Assembly (NCBI GenBank): GCA_021555075.1
Contig: JAKGBX010000001.1
Location: 434,001 to 498,000, forward strand
DNA: 64,000 nucleotides
Origin: Rhodobacteraceae bacterium LMO-JJ12
GTDB taxonomy: Bacteria; Pseudomonadota; Alphaproteobacteria; Rhodobacterales; Rhodobacteraceae
Reading direction: 5' to 3'
Translations under genes and position numbers: made by a program
Notes under the pieces: model-generated
Seen by the model: only the letters and a program-made list of their open reading frames with translations
What the model was told of the DNA's origin: nothing
Database searches by the model: none
Part shown: in pieces, positions 26,436-35,947 of the stretch
Numbering within the stretch: position 1 is the stretch's first letter
How the letters are laid out: every line of letters begins with the position of its first letter

Positions 26436-27134
26436 ATGCGCCGGGCCGACCGCCTCTTTCAGATCGTTCAATATCTTCGAGGCGGTCGGCTCATCACAGC
26501 GGCAAGGTTGGCCGAACGTCTCGAAGTCAGCCAACGCACCATCTATCGCGATATTGCTGACCTGATCGGGTCGGGGGTGCCGATTGAGGGGGAGGCGGGC
26601 GTTGGGTATGTCATGCGGGCGGGATATGATCTTCCGCCGATGATGTTTACCAATGATGAAGTGAGTGCGCTGGTGGCGGGGGCGCGGCTTATCCGGGCCT
26701 GGGGCGGCGCTGCAATGGCCGAAGCGGCCGAGGAAGCGCTGATCAAGATCGAAGCGGTGCTGCCTGATGCAGTGCGCGAGCGGGTAGCGAAAGTGCAGGT
26801 CTATGCGCTTCAAGGCCCTGAAATGACAGATGATTTACGCGCGCTTCTTGACGGAATTGACCACTTTATCGAGGCAGGCGAAACCATCGACATCAGCTAT
26901 GAGGATAAGGTTGGCACGGCCAGTTCGCGCCGTATCCGCCCGCTTGGCCTGTTTTTCTGGGGCAAGGTCTGGACGTTGGTGGCGTGGTGCGAATTGCGTA
27001 ATGATTTCAGGATGTTCCGTCTTGATCGCATTGGCAGTGTCACCCCTCGTGGACGGTTCCGGGCCGAACACGACAAGACCCTGCGGGCCTTTTATGCCAA
27101 GATGCGGGCGCAGGGCATCAAACCCAACAGTTAA
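26436..27134 (+). CDS. YafY-type HTH transcriptional regulator with WYL domain
   Basis: The 232-residue protein begins MRRADRLFQIVQYLRGGRLI, followed by the helix-turn-helix LAERLEVSQRTIYRDIADLIGSG and wing GVGYVMRAG. The C-terminal half has the WYL-domain pattern (ISYEDKVG...RRIRPLGLFFWGKVWTLVAWCE). Such regulators sense nucleic acid or small-molecule signals. A longer frame upstream overlaps the VOC gene and is ignored. Targets are not evident; the paired VOC gene is one possibility. Confidence 0.85.
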   Translation: MRRADRLFQIVQYLRGGRLITAARLAERLEVSQRTIYRDIADLIGSGVPIEGEAGVGYVMRAGYDLPPMMFTNDEVSALVAGARLIRAWGGAAMAEAAEEALIKIEAVLPDAVRERVAKVQVYALQGPEMTDDLRALLDGIDHFIEAGETIDISYEDKVGTASSRRIRPLGLFFWGKVWTLVAWCELRNDFRMFRLDRIGSVTPRGRFRAEHDKTLRAFYAKMRAQGIKPNS

Positions 27135-27317
27135 CCAATTCCCAACGGAGCGTTCATCGTGGTTAACGCCGCCGAGCCGCGACGAATCAAGGGGGTGACT
27201 CGCGTCTGCTATCTGGCTGTTTTCCGGCTGCCCCCTGCAACCAAACCTGTGAACGCCGCATTAACCTAATGCAACGCGCGGTTCTTCTGTTTCCTCTGAC
27301 CGAAAGTATCCCGGGGC

Positions 27318-27334
27318 TTGGGGCAGCGCCCCAA
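27318..27334. terminator. Hairpin between convergent YafY-type gene and tesB
   Basis: TTGGGGC and GCCCCAA pair perfectly around AGC, 50 bp downstream of the tesB stop. There is no clear T-run. It is a compact stem that could serve either convergent gene. Confidence 0.35.
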
Positions 27335-27384
27335 TCCAACAAACCTGTGCGCGCCTTGCGCGCTCATTTCGGTAACGGGCAGGA

Positions 27385-28272
27385 TCAGTCGTGGGGTGTG
27401 ATCTGGCGGATCAGACCTTCCTGCGCGGCATTCGCGATCAATCGACCATCGCGGGTGAATATCCGGCCTCGGTTGAAGCCGCGGGCGCCACCGGCCCAAG
27501 GGGTGTCCATGGTGTAAAGTAGCCAGTCGTCGGCGCGAAAATCGCCATGAATCCAGAGTGCGTGATCAAGCGAGGCATATTGCATGTCGGGATCGGCAAA
27601 GGCTTTGCCATGCGGATAGGACGAGGTGCCCAGCAGCCCGAAATCCGAGGCAAAGGCGAGCGCGGCGCGGTGAATTTGCGGGTCGTCTCCGAGGTTCCCG
27701 GGCACGCGGAACCAATAGGTCTGTTCGCGCCGTGGTTCGCGCGAAAAGGGCGGGCGCGGCGTCACCGGGCGCATTTCCATCGGGCGCGGAAGCGCAACCC
27801 ATTCCCGAAACATATCGGGCAACTCACCGGTGAATTCGGCTACCAATTGTTGTTCGTTGGGCAGAGTTTCGGGGTCTGGCACGTCGGGCATATCGTCTTG
27901 ATGGGTCAGGCCCGGTTCGGCGACATGAAACGAGGCGGCGAGGTTCAGGATCGGCTTGCCATGTTGGATCGCCACCACCCGGCGGGTGGCAAAGCTGCGC
28001 CCGTCGCGGTCGCGTTCGACCTGATAGAGCACCGGTTTGGTGGCGTCACCGGGGCGCATGAAGTAAGCGTGCAGCGAATGCGCCGGGCGCTCGGCGTCAA
28101 CCGTGCGGGTGGCGGCCATCAGGGCCTGGGCGATGACTTGACCGCCAAAGCTGCGCCCGCGCCCGCCGGGGGCGGCGATGCCGCGAAAGAAGTTCTCTTC
28201 GACCGGCTCGACATCAAGCACGGAGACCAATGCATCGGCAAGCTGTTGCGGGGTGGGGGCTTTGTCGTTCAT
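27385..28272 (-). CDS. tesB: Acyl-CoA thioesterase II
   Basis: This 295-residue double-hotdog protein has the TesB features FRGIAAPGGRGRSFGGQVIAQAL near residues 24-46, LHAYFMRPGD, and SLDHALWIHGDFRADDWLLY near the catalytic aspartate, ending GRLIANAAQEGLIR. It hydrolyses medium to long acyl-CoAs in the cytoplasm. The gene stands alone between hairpin 27318-27334 and the cation efflux gene, which is 70 bp upstream on the same strand. Confidence 0.9.
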   Translation of the reverse strand: MNDKAPTPQQLADALVSVLDVEPVEENFFRGIAAPGGRGRSFGGQVIAQALMAATRTVDAERPAHSLHAYFMRPGDATKPVLYQVERDRDGRSFATRRVVAIQHGKPILNLAASFHVAEPGLTHQDDMPDVPDPETLPNEQQLVAEFTGELPDMFREWVALPRPMEMRPVTPRPPFSREPRREQTYWFRVPGNLGDDPQIHRAALAFASDFGLLGTSSYPHGKAFADPDMQYASLDHALWIHGDFRADDWLLYTMDTPWAGGARGFNRGRIFTRDGRLIANAAQEGLIRQITPHD

Positions 28273-28342
28273 CGTTTTCCTTACCAGTCACGAGGGCGGC
28301 GGGGACGGGCGCGGGTTGGCCCGGGCCGCGAGTTCCATGGCG

Positions 28343-29254
28343 TCAGTGGCCGATTTGTTGTGCTGCCTGGCAGGCAGTTTCGGCTTGTTCCAATTCCAAC
28401 ATAGAATGCGCGAGGTGGAAGCGCGACTGCAACAGCGACTTGAGGTCATTTCGCACCGTTTCGGGATTTGCGCCCGGTGATATGACGACATGCGCCTCAA
28501 GTGCTGCTTCGTGTTCCTGCATTTTCCAGAAGTGGACGTGGTGCAGGGATGTGACGCCGGGTGTTGCTTCCATTGCGGTGATCAGGTCTGAAAGATCGGT
28601 GTCCTCTGGCGCGCCCAGCATCAGCACGCGGATCACCGGGCGGATTCCGAGAAAGCTGTGCCACAGGATATATCCGGCGATGAACAATGTGACGATGGGG
28701 TCGATCAGGCGCCAATCATAGAGCAGGATCAGCGTGCCCGCGACGATTACCGCGATTGAGCCCAGCGCGTCGGCGACGTTGTGCAGGAATGCGGCCTTCA
28801 TGTTCATCGACTCTTTGGAAAGGCGAAAGATCAGCAGCGCAGTGGCCGTGTCGATGATCAGCGCCAATCCGGCGACGGCGACGACGATCCAGCCTTCGAC
28901 CGCCGTGGGATTGAACAATCGCTCAACACCTTGGGCGGCGAGGTAGAGCGCGATGACGAACAGGGTGGTGTAATTGACCATCGCCGCCACCACTTCGGCG
29001 CGGCCATAACCGAAGGTCATACTGGCATCGGCGGGGCGGCGGGCGATCTTGCGCGCCCAAAAGGCGATGACCAGAGACAGGGCATCCGAAAGGTTGTGAA
29101 TCGCGTCGGCAATGAGCGCGAGCGAGCCGGAGATCACCCCGGCGATGATCTGGGCCACGGTGAGCGCGAGGTTGACGGCGATGGCAAATCCGACGCGTTT
29201 GTCACCCGCCAGATCGTCGGGCAGGGCGTGGGAGTGGCTATGATCGTGGGGCAT
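28343..29254 (-). CDS. Cation diffusion facilitator (zinc/cadmium/cobalt efflux)
   Basis: The 303-residue protein has a His-rich N terminus (MPHDHSHSHALPDD) and six membrane spans. The intramembrane metal site is present as HNLSD in span 2 and HNVAD in span 5 (the HD-HD pattern of Zn/Cd transporters). A cytoplasmic C-terminal domain has HHVHFWKM. It exports divalent metal by proton antiport. The gene precedes tesB by 70 bp. Confidence 0.9.
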   Translation of the reverse strand: MPHDHSHSHALPDDLAGDKRVGFAIAVNLALTVAQIIAGVISGSLALIADAIHNLSDALSLVIAFWARKIARRPADASMTFGYGRAEVVAAMVNYTTLFVIALYLAAQGVERLFNPTAVEGWIVVAVAGLALIIDTATALLIFRLSKESMNMKAAFLHNVADALGSIAVIVAGTLILLYDWRLIDPIVTLFIAGYILWHSFLGIRPVIRVLMLGAPEDTDLSDLITAMEATPGVTSLHHVHFWKMQEHEAALEAHVVISPGANPETVRNDLKSLLQSRFHLAHSMLELEQAETACQAAQQIGH

Positions 29255-29296
29255 GGGATGCCTTCCAGAGGGTTGGCCGCGTTCAGCTTAGCCGTC

Positions 29297-29989
29297 TTAC
29301 GGGTTGGCGCGGATCACGTCGGCGAGGCGGCGCGCGATTTCGGCGCTGCCTTTTAGAGAGGGGTGGATGCGGTCGACGGCGTGAAAGCTGAGATCACCGT
29401 GCGGTACCAGATCGGTGATCGGGTGAAAGAAGATACCTTTGTCGAGTGCGGCGAGGCGGGCGAGGCGGGCTTCCAGTTCATCGCCTTCGTCCTTGCAGTT
29501 CTCGATCGGTGTGTCGAATCCGGGGCTGCGCAGGTAGCCCAGATAAAGCACGCGCGCGCCGGATTTTCGAATTTTGGAGACGAGGCCGGGGATCACGCCT
29601 TTGCGCCCGTTCTTGGCGATCATGCGGTTGATCTTGCGCTCGCAATTGTTGCAGCCACAGCCGAGCCAGACATCGTTGCCGCCGCCATTGACGATCACCC
29701 AGTCCCAATCGCCTTCGCGGAACTGGCGTGGGATCGACAGGCCCATCGCGCCGGTGATTGGCAGATTATAGATCATCCGTGCGCCAGCGACCGAGTTGTC
29801 TTTGACCGGGGTTTTCAGGAATTGTTCGAGCCGATTAGCGATGCCACGCCCCGAAATGGAATGCGACGCGATCAGAGAATCGCCGATCACGAGGATACGC
29901 GGGGCAGTGGATTGCTCCTGAGCATGGCTTGTCACGGGTGACAGAACGAACGCGGCGAGAAGGGCGACGAGGAGCTTCAGAGGGGTCAT
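29297..29989 (-). CDS. Secreted SGNH/GDSL-type hydrolase
   Basis: The 230-residue protein starts at ATG 29989 with a signal peptide (MTPLKLLVALLAAFVLSPVTSHA). The catalytic blocks are IGDSLIASHS (serine), VNGGGNDVW (Gly/Asn block III) and the C-terminal DRIHPSLKG (D-x-x-H). A four-cysteine patch (GCGCNNCE plus NC) may form disulfides or bind metal. It is probably a periplasmic esterase or acyl hydrolase. It is downstream of polA, 47 bp away, on the same strand. Confidence 0.83.
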   Translation of the reverse strand: MTPLKLLVALLAAFVLSPVTSHAQEQSTAPRILVIGDSLIASHSISGRGIANRLEQFLKTPVKDNSVAGARMIYNLPITGAMGLSIPRQFREGDWDWVIVNGGGNDVWLGCGCNNCERKINRMIAKNGRKGVIPGLVSKIRKSGARVLYLGYLRSPGFDTPIENCKDEGDELEARLARLAALDKGIFFHPITDLVPHGDLSFHAVDRIHPSLKGSAEIARRLADVIRANP

Positions 29990-30036
29990 CGCGTCGTCTC
30001 GTATGGCCGTAGTTTCTGCGAAGAATCGGGTTTGTG

Positions 30037-32838
30037 TCAATGCGCTTGGGCCCAATTCAACCCTTGGCCTGCATCGACCGTCAGCGGCACATTGAGATGT
30101 ACAGCGGGGTGGGCGGCGCTTTCCATAACATCGCGGGCGGTGTCGATGAGGCGCTGGGCGGCGTCTTGGGGCACTTCGAACAGGAGTTCATCGTGCACTT
30201 GCAAGAGCATGCGCGCGGGTTGGCCCGCTATTGCGTCGGGCATGCGGATCATGGCGCGGCGGATCACGTCGGCGGCGGTGCCTTGGATCGGGGCGTTGAT
30301 CGCGGCGCGTTTGGCGAAGCCGGCGCGCGGGCCTTTGGCGGCAATCTCGGGCGTGTGGATCTTGCGGCCAAAGAGGGTTTGGACATAGCCATGTTCTTTG
30401 GCGAATTCGACGGTAGCGTCCATATAGGTGCGGATGCCGGGGAAGCGTTCGAAATAGCGGTCGATGAAGCCTTGGGCTTCGGCGCGGGGGATGCGCAGGT
30501 TACGGGCGAGGCCAAAGCCGGAAATGCCATAGATTACGCCGAAATTGATCGCCTTGGCGCGGCGGCGGATGTCGGGGGTCATTTCGTCCATCGGCACGTC
30601 GAACATTTCCGAAGCGGTCATGGCGTGGATGTCGTCACCGCGTTTGAAGGCGGCTTTGAGCGCGTCGATATCGGCGACATGGGCGAGGATGCGCAATTCG
30701 ATTTGGGAGTAATCGAGCGAAACCAGAACATTACCCGGCTCGGCGATGAAGGCTTCGCGGATACGCCGACCCTCTTCGGTTCGCACGGGGATGTTTTGCA
30801 GGTTGGGATCGGTCGAGGCAAGGCGGCCGGTGGACGCGCCGGTTTGCAGATAGGACGTGTGAACGCGGCCCGTTTCAGGGTTGATGTGTTCTTGCAGGGC
30901 ATCGGTGTAGGTGGATTTCAGTTTGCTGAGCTGACGCCAATCGAGCACGCGAGCCGGGAGCTCGTGTTCGGTGGCCAGATCTTCGAGCACGTCAGCACCC
31001 GTGGCATAGGCCCCGGTCTTGCCCTTTTTGCCACCTTCCAGCGACATTTCGTCAAACAGGATTTCGCCCAGTTGCTTGGGCGAGCCGACATTGAAGCTGT
31101 GGCCGGCCAATTCGTGAATTTCGGCCTCAAGCCCTGCCATTTTCTGGGCGAAGGCGTTGGACATGCGGCTGAGCACATCGCGATCAACAAGAATGCCGTT
31201 CATCTCCATCTCGGCCAAGACAGGCACGAGGGGACGTTCAAGGGTTTCATAGACGGTGGTAACGCGTTTGCGGTGGAGTTGCGGTTTGAAAATTTGCCAG
31301 AGGCGCAGGGTGATGTCGGCGTCTTCGGCGGCGTATTTTACTGCGTCTTCCAAGGGCACGCGATCAAAGGTGATGGCAGATTTGCCGGTGCCAAGCAGCG
31401 TTTTGATCGGGATCGGCTTGTGATCGAGATAGCGTTCGGAGAGCGCGTCCATACCGTGATTGTGGATGCCGGAAAACATCGCGTAGGACATCAGCATGGT
31501 GTCATCAATCGGCGCGATATTGACGCCGTGGCGGGCGAAAATCTTGGCGTCGTATTTCATGTTCTGGCCGATTTTGAGGATCGCATCATCCTCAAGGATC
31601 GGTTTCAGGATTTTGAGCGCTTCTTCGGGAGTCATCTGACCTTCGGCCAGTTTGTCGGAACCAAAGAGGTCATCGGAAGCGCCGTCTTTGTGGATCAGAG
31701 GGATATAGCAGGCATCGCCCGGTTCGACGCAAAGCGAAATGCCGACCAGTTCAGCGCGCATTTCATCAAGCGAGGTGGTTTCGGTATCGACAGCAACATA
31801 GCCGCGTTTGTGGATCAGGGCGATCCAGCGGTCGAGCCCGGCAGCGTCGCGGATATGTTCATATTTCTCGGGGTCGATGGGGGGCATTTCGGGCGTCGCC
31901 GCGTTTGCGCCGTCGGCACCGGGTTCAGGTTCGGGGATGACGGGGGTTTCGACGCCCATGCGGTCGGCGATGCGCTTGGAAAGCGTGCGAAATTCCATTG
32001 AGGCGAGGAAAGGCAAAAGCGCGTCGGGGTCGGGGTCTTGGACCTCAAGCTCATCAAGGGTGAAATCGAGGGTCATGTCCTCTTTCAGTTGCACCAATTC
32101 GCGCGACATGCGGATCTGATCGGCCTTGTCGATCAGGGTTTCGCGGCGTTTGGGTTGCTTGATTTCGCCCGCGCGTTCGAGAAGCGTGTCGAGATCGCCG
32201 TATTCATTGATCAGAAGGGCAGCGGTTTTGATGCCAATTCCGGGCGCGCCGGGAATGTTATCGACCGAATCCCCGGCCAAAGCCTGAACATCGACGACGC
32301 GTTCCGGGGGGACGCCGAATTTGGCGATCACGCCGTCGCGGTCGATGCGGGCAGCTTTCATCGGGTCGAGCATTTCAACGCCGCCGCCGACAAGTTGCAT
32401 CAGGTCTTTGTCAGATGAGATGATGGTGACGCGGCCACCGGCCTCGCGGGCCTGACACGCCAGCGTGGCGATGATGTCGTCGGCCTCGAATCCCTCGACC
32501 TCTTTGCAGGCGATGTTGAAGGCGCGGGTGGCGTCGCGGGTGAGGGGGAATTGCGGCACGAGGTCTTCGGGGGCCGGGGGGCGGTTGGCCTTGTATTTAT
32601 CATAGAGCGCGTTGCGAAAGGTGGTGCCGGAATAGTCGAAGATCACGGCGGCATGGGTGGGGGCATCATCGCCCTTGGCATCCTCGACGAATTTGAACAG
32701 CATGTTGCAAAAGCCCGCGACCGCGCCGATGGGCAGACCATCGGATTTGCGGGTCAGCGGCGGCAGCGCATGATAAGCGCGAAAGATGAAGGCCGAGCCG
32801 TCGATCAGGTGCAGGTGGCAGCCTTTGCCGAATGACAT
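30037..32838 (-). CDS. polA: DNA polymerase I
   Basis: The 934-residue protein has three domains: a 5' nuclease (DGSAFIFRAYHALPPL at the N terminus, SSDKDLMQLV, GDSVDNIPGAPGIG), a 3'-5' exonuclease with D-x-E in YVAVDTETTSLD, and a family A polymerase with SLDYSQIELRILAH, RRAKAINFGVIYGIS and the final HDELLFEV. The exonuclease acidic residues are kept, so proofreading should work. ATG 32838 is used because the nuclease fold begins there. It fills gaps and removes RNA primers. Confidence 0.95.
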   Translation of the reverse strand: MSFGKGCHLHLIDGSAFIFRAYHALPPLTRKSDGLPIGAVAGFCNMLFKFVEDAKGDDAPTHAAVIFDYSGTTFRNALYDKYKANRPPAPEDLVPQFPLTRDATRAFNIACKEVEGFEADDIIATLACQAREAGGRVTIISSDKDLMQLVGGGVEMLDPMKAARIDRDGVIAKFGVPPERVVDVQALAGDSVDNIPGAPGIGIKTAALLINEYGDLDTLLERAGEIKQPKRRETLIDKADQIRMSRELVQLKEDMTLDFTLDELEVQDPDPDALLPFLASMEFRTLSKRIADRMGVETPVIPEPEPGADGANAATPEMPPIDPEKYEHIRDAAGLDRWIALIHKRGYVAVDTETTSLDEMRAELVGISLCVEPGDACYIPLIHKDGASDDLFGSDKLAEGQMTPEEALKILKPILEDDAILKIGQNMKYDAKIFARHGVNIAPIDDTMLMSYAMFSGIHNHGMDALSERYLDHKPIPIKTLLGTGKSAITFDRVPLEDAVKYAAEDADITLRLWQIFKPQLHRKRVTTVYETLERPLVPVLAEMEMNGILVDRDVLSRMSNAFAQKMAGLEAEIHELAGHSFNVGSPKQLGEILFDEMSLEGGKKGKTGAYATGADVLEDLATEHELPARVLDWRQLSKLKSTYTDALQEHINPETGRVHTSYLQTGASTGRLASTDPNLQNIPVRTEEGRRIREAFIAEPGNVLVSLDYSQIELRILAHVADIDALKAAFKRGDDIHAMTASEMFDVPMDEMTPDIRRRAKAINFGVIYGISGFGLARNLRIPRAEAQGFIDRYFERFPGIRTYMDATVEFAKEHGYVQTLFGRKIHTPEIAAKGPRAGFAKRAAINAPIQGTAADVIRRAMIRMPDAIAGQPARMLLQVHDELLFEVPQDAAQRLIDTARDVMESAAHPAVHLNVPLTVDAGQGLNWAQAH

Positions 32839-32949
32839 GATGTAGTTCCCCCGGTTGGTTGGGGTCATATGTCGCACAAGGCGGCGAAGGGGGCCAGAGG
32901 GTTTGGCGGGCAGGGAGAATGCCGGGCGGCGAATTCCAACACGCAATCA

Positions 32950-32977
32950 GGTCAGAAACCCTTGAACGCTTCTGACC
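32950..32977 (-). terminator. Hairpin after the zinc-finger gene
   Basis: GGTCAGAA (32950-32957) and TTCTGACC (32970-32977) make a perfect 8-bp stem, 22 bp downstream of the CHCC zinc-finger stop and before polA. There is no T-run on the minus strand, so efficiency is uncertain. Confidence 0.4.
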
Positions 32978-32998
32978 GTTTCTTGCGTTACAAGGTGT

Positions 32999-33181
32999 TC
33001 AGGACAGTTTGCCTTCAAAATCCTTGTGGATCAGCTTGGCATCGCAATAGGGGCATTCGACAAAGCCTGTATCGTGCGGGATACGCAGCCAGACGCGGGG
33101 GTGGCCAAGCGCGCCTTCGCCGCCATCACAAGCCACACGATAGCTGTCTACGATTTTGATTTCAGGGGCTTTGGTGACCAT
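32999..33181 (-). CDS. Small CHCC zinc-finger protein
   Basis: This 60-residue protein from ATG 33181 has the zf-CHCC pattern: C19 in VACDGG, H28 in LGHPRVWL, and C43-x2-C46 in ECPYCDAKL. The family includes the NDUFS6 accessory subunit of complex I, and alphaproteobacterial members are often annotated that way. It lies 83 bp downstream of the glycosyltransferase gene on the same strand. Confidence 0.8.
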   Translation of the reverse strand: MVTKAPEIKIVDSYRVACDGGEGALGHPRVWLRIPHDTGFVECPYCDAKLIHKDFEGKLS

Positions 33182-33264
33182 GCGAGCCGTTCCTTCTTGG
33201 GTGGGGCGTATCGCGGGCGAATATGGGCGATCACGCGCGCGGGGGCAAGACCGCCTGTGTGTCG

Positions 33265-34842
33265 TCAATCGGCATAGAGAAATTCGGTCGTTGCGATCTC
33301 GACCGCCTTGTCATGGCCGACCGAGAGGAATTTCTGCAAGGCGTCGGCGTTCACTTCGGGCGGTTCGGCTTCGCGTATCCGGTAATGGTTGTTGAAATCG
33401 GCATCGCGGATCTGATCGCTTTCGAAGGTCATGTCGCCGCGTATGGTGGGCAGCAGGCGGTCGAGCGTTTCCTGTGGCGTCTTTTCGCCCGCGAGCCCGA
33501 CGCGCATGGCGTGGCCGATCAGGTATTCATCGGTGAAGTTGCAGTCGACCTCCAGCAGGCGCGTCACCGAGCGGTCGGCGCAGAAATCATGCAGAAGATC
33601 GAGATTGGACGGGTCGAGGCAGATGATCAGCCGGTCGGTATCGTAATAGTCAAACAACATGCGCATCAGGGCGCGGCGGTGGCGGTGACGCTTGCCCATG
33701 GTGGATTGGATGCCGCCGAGGTCGGGCAGCACCGTTGCCTCTTCGTTGAAGAGGTATTCGATACAGGGGATGTTTGTCATATGGCGGATACGATCAACCA
33801 GCCGCTTGGCGACGTGCCATTTCTTGCACACGATGATCAGGAGTTCGCGTTCGCGCCCCAGCGTGCTTTCGGTCTCCCAGAAGCGGGTTGCGAAACGCCG
33901 CCCGATCCGGCCACGCCCGGTGAGGAATTTGAACAGCGAGCGGCCTTCGTTGGAGATTTTGAAATCCCAGCCACGGGTGGCATAGAGCAGGCCGAGGCGG
34001 CGTTTGAGTTCGTGCGCTTCGGGGCTGATCTTGCGGGCAAAGAGGAAATCCTGACTGAGTAACAGATCGTAGTGATCGTTATAGAAGGTCACCGGCATGC
34101 CATAATCGGTGAACATCAGGAAAGTCAGCGCGCGCGAGCGAATTTCGTTTTCGGGCACGAGATGGCGCACGAGAGTTTGAAAGAAGGTCTCGTCGGGAAT
34201 CCAGGTGGTGCGGAAGAAGCGCATCACGTCGCGGCGGCGCTTGGAGAAGTCGAGAATCCATTCGATCGTGCGGCGACGCAGGCACCACCACTGAGAGCCG
34301 ATCATCACCTGGATGTCATCGGGGATCTTGCGGGTCAGACCGAGACGCTTTTGCACTTCGAACATCGCGTAGAACAAGCGCTTCTGGGTGCGTTCGTTGA
34401 ACCAATGGCGATAGATCAGCCGCTCTTCCTTCCAGCCGGTCTTGATCCAGTCGCTTTCGAAGTAATCGAAGCTTTCGATATAATCGACATCGGCCCGGTC
34501 GAGGAATTCATGGGCGTATTCGGCGGATTTGATCGCCATGCAATCGCCGGAGAGCATATAGAAATGGGTGGCGCGCGGGAAAGCTTCGACGGCGGCTTCG
34601 ACGGCGTTGAGCGTGGCCTGTACCAGCGACCATTCCCCCCAGCCGCATTTGATACGCTTCTTGGCGAAGGTCACATTCGGGTTGCTGTCGAGCGCGTCGT
34701 GGATCTGTTGAAACATTTCTGGCTTGGCGCTGGCATCGAAATGAATCGACATATAGTCGCCCACCGCCGTCAGGCGCTCGGCCTGCTTGATGATCGCTTC
34801 CGGGTCTTTGTGGCATAGCAATATGAAGGCGATTTTTGCCAT
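33265..34842 (-). CDS. Core-2/I-branching type glycosyltransferase with C-terminal extension (DUF5928 type)
   Basis: The 525-residue protein begins [16 protein letters not shown], then [22 protein letters not shown] and [15 protein letters not shown], the features of the beta-1,6-N-acetylglucosaminyltransferase (GT14-like) family in the first 260 residues. The remaining 260 residues form a second conserved part with no known motif to me. It probably transfers a sugar during cell-surface or exopolysaccharide synthesis. A sulfotransferase is divergently encoded 243 bp away, suggesting a sulfated glycan, but this is inference. Confidence 0.75.
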   Translation of the reverse strand: MAKIAFILLCHKDPEAIIKQAERLTAVGDYMSIHFDASAKPEMFQQIHDALDSNPNVTFAKKRIKCGWGEWSLVQATLNAVEAAVEAFPRATHFYMLSGDCMAIKSAEYAHEFLDRADVDYIESFDYFESDWIKTGWKEERLIYRHWFNERTQKRLFYAMFEVQKRLGLTRKIPDDIQVMIGSQWWCLRRRTIEWILDFSKRRRDVMRFFRTTWIPDETFFQTLVRHLVPENEIRSRALTFLMFTDYGMPVTFYNDHYDLLLSQDFLFARKISPEAHELKRRLGLLYATRGWDFKISNEGRSLFKFLTGRGRIGRRFATRFWETESTLGRERELLIIVCKKWHVAKRLVDRIRHMTNIPCIEYLFNEEATVLPDLGGIQSTMGKRHRHRRALMRMLFDYYDTDRLIICLDPSNLDLLHDFCADRSVTRLLEVDCNFTDEYLIGHAMRVGLAGEKTPQETLDRLLPTIRGDMTFESDQIRDADFNNHYRIREAEPPEVNADALQKFLSVGHDKAVEIATTEFLYAD

Positions 34843-35085
34843 TTAAGAAACGTTTCGCTCCGTCAGCCCCGTATTGTTTACCTTGATAGGGGTGAATAGC
34901 GCCTGAATAAACCAACTTTGTAAGGATTGGGCCAAAACGGCGCAGGCAGGGTGGCGCGACGGGCACGCCCCATGAGGTGCCAAGGGTACGGGACAGAAGA
35001 ACATGAAAACAGTATTTGTTTAGGATTTTTTCAATTGCTATAAGCCTAGTAAGAACAAGAACAAAGGCAGTAGGAGGCGGTTTTC

Positions 35086-35904
35086 ATGGGGTTTCCCGGA
35101 ACCTGGATGACGAAGAGCGAGAGCGTTGTCTATCGCGTGGTGCCCAAATGCGCCTGTTCGACCATTGGTCAGATCATGTATTTTTCCGATCACGGCGAAT
35201 TTTTCGATGGTGATATTCACGATGCCAAGGGGGGCATGCACAAATGGGCGCTGGAAGAGAGCCAGCCGCTTATCAATGCCAATGTGAAGACCCACAGTTC
35301 GTATGCCTTCACCTGTGTGCGCAATCCCTATACCCGCGTCCTGTCGAGCTTTTTTGACAAGATCTGTGGCATTCAGCGCAACGGCAAACGCTATCGTGGC
35401 AATCTGGTGCCGCTGTTGATTCAGAAATACGGGATCGAAGTGGGTGGCGCGGATGGCAAGGAAGAGTTTGACCAGATCAAGAGCTTCCGCCGCTTTTTGT
35501 TATTCGTGCGCGACACCATTCGTTGGCGCAAGCCAATGGACCCTGACATTCACTGGAGCGCGATGTCGGGGCATGTGAGCACGTTTATCGTCAATGGCGG
35601 CACGTATGATCGCATCTTCTGGACCGAACAGTTCAACGAGGGGATGCAACAGGTGCTGGACGCGATCGAGACGCCGCATGAGGTCAAGCTTGAGGAAATA
35701 CCGCGGTTCAACGAAAGCGAAGGCCACGGGCCGAAGCGCTTGCACCCGGTTGAGGATTATTTCGACGATCTCTCGATGCATCTGATCTATGAAATCTACA
35801 AACGCGATTTCGATCTGTTCAAATACGATTTTGCCGACCCGTCGAACAAGTTGCCGATTGGTGAGATTGATCTGGACGAAATTCACGCCAAGCTGGGCGA
35901 TTGA
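35086..35904 (+). CDS. Sulfotransferase family 2 protein
   Basis: The 272-residue protein has an N-terminal VVPKCACSTIGQIMYF, the 5'-phosphosulfate loop of carbohydrate sulfotransferases, and CVRNPYTRVLSSFFDK, the 3'-phosphate-binding segment. Both motifs bind PAPS. AGGAGG precedes the ATG. It transfers sulfate to a hydroxyl of a glycan or other acceptor. It faces the branching glycosyltransferase gene, with which it may share a substrate. Confidence 0.82.
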   Translation: MGFPGTWMTKSESVVYRVVPKCACSTIGQIMYFSDHGEFFDGDIHDAKGGMHKWALEESQPLINANVKTHSSYAFTCVRNPYTRVLSSFFDKICGIQRNGKRYRGNLVPLLIQKYGIEVGGADGKEEFDQIKSFRRFLLFVRDTIRWRKPMDPDIHWSAMSGHVSTFIVNGGTYDRIFWTEQFNEGMQQVLDAIETPHEVKLEEIPRFNESEGHGPKRLHPVEDYFDDLSMHLIYEIYKRDFDLFKYDFADPSNKLPIGEIDLDEIHAKLGD

Positions 35905-35911
35905 GCGTCGC

Positions 35912-35940
35912 GCGCACCCAGCGCGAATGGCAGGGTGCGC
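35912..35940. terminator. Bidirectional hairpin between convergent genes
   Basis: GCGCACCC (35912-35919) pairs with GGGTGCGC (35933-35940) around a 13-base loop. It lies between the sulfotransferase stop and the GYF_2 gene stop, 8 bp from each. Confidence 0.5.
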
Positions 35941-35947
35941 TGATTGG

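Noticed and set aside
30034-32001. Long plus-strand open frame of 655 codons opposite polA
   Set aside because: It is a shadow of the polA coding strand; polA has all family motifs and the plus frame has none.
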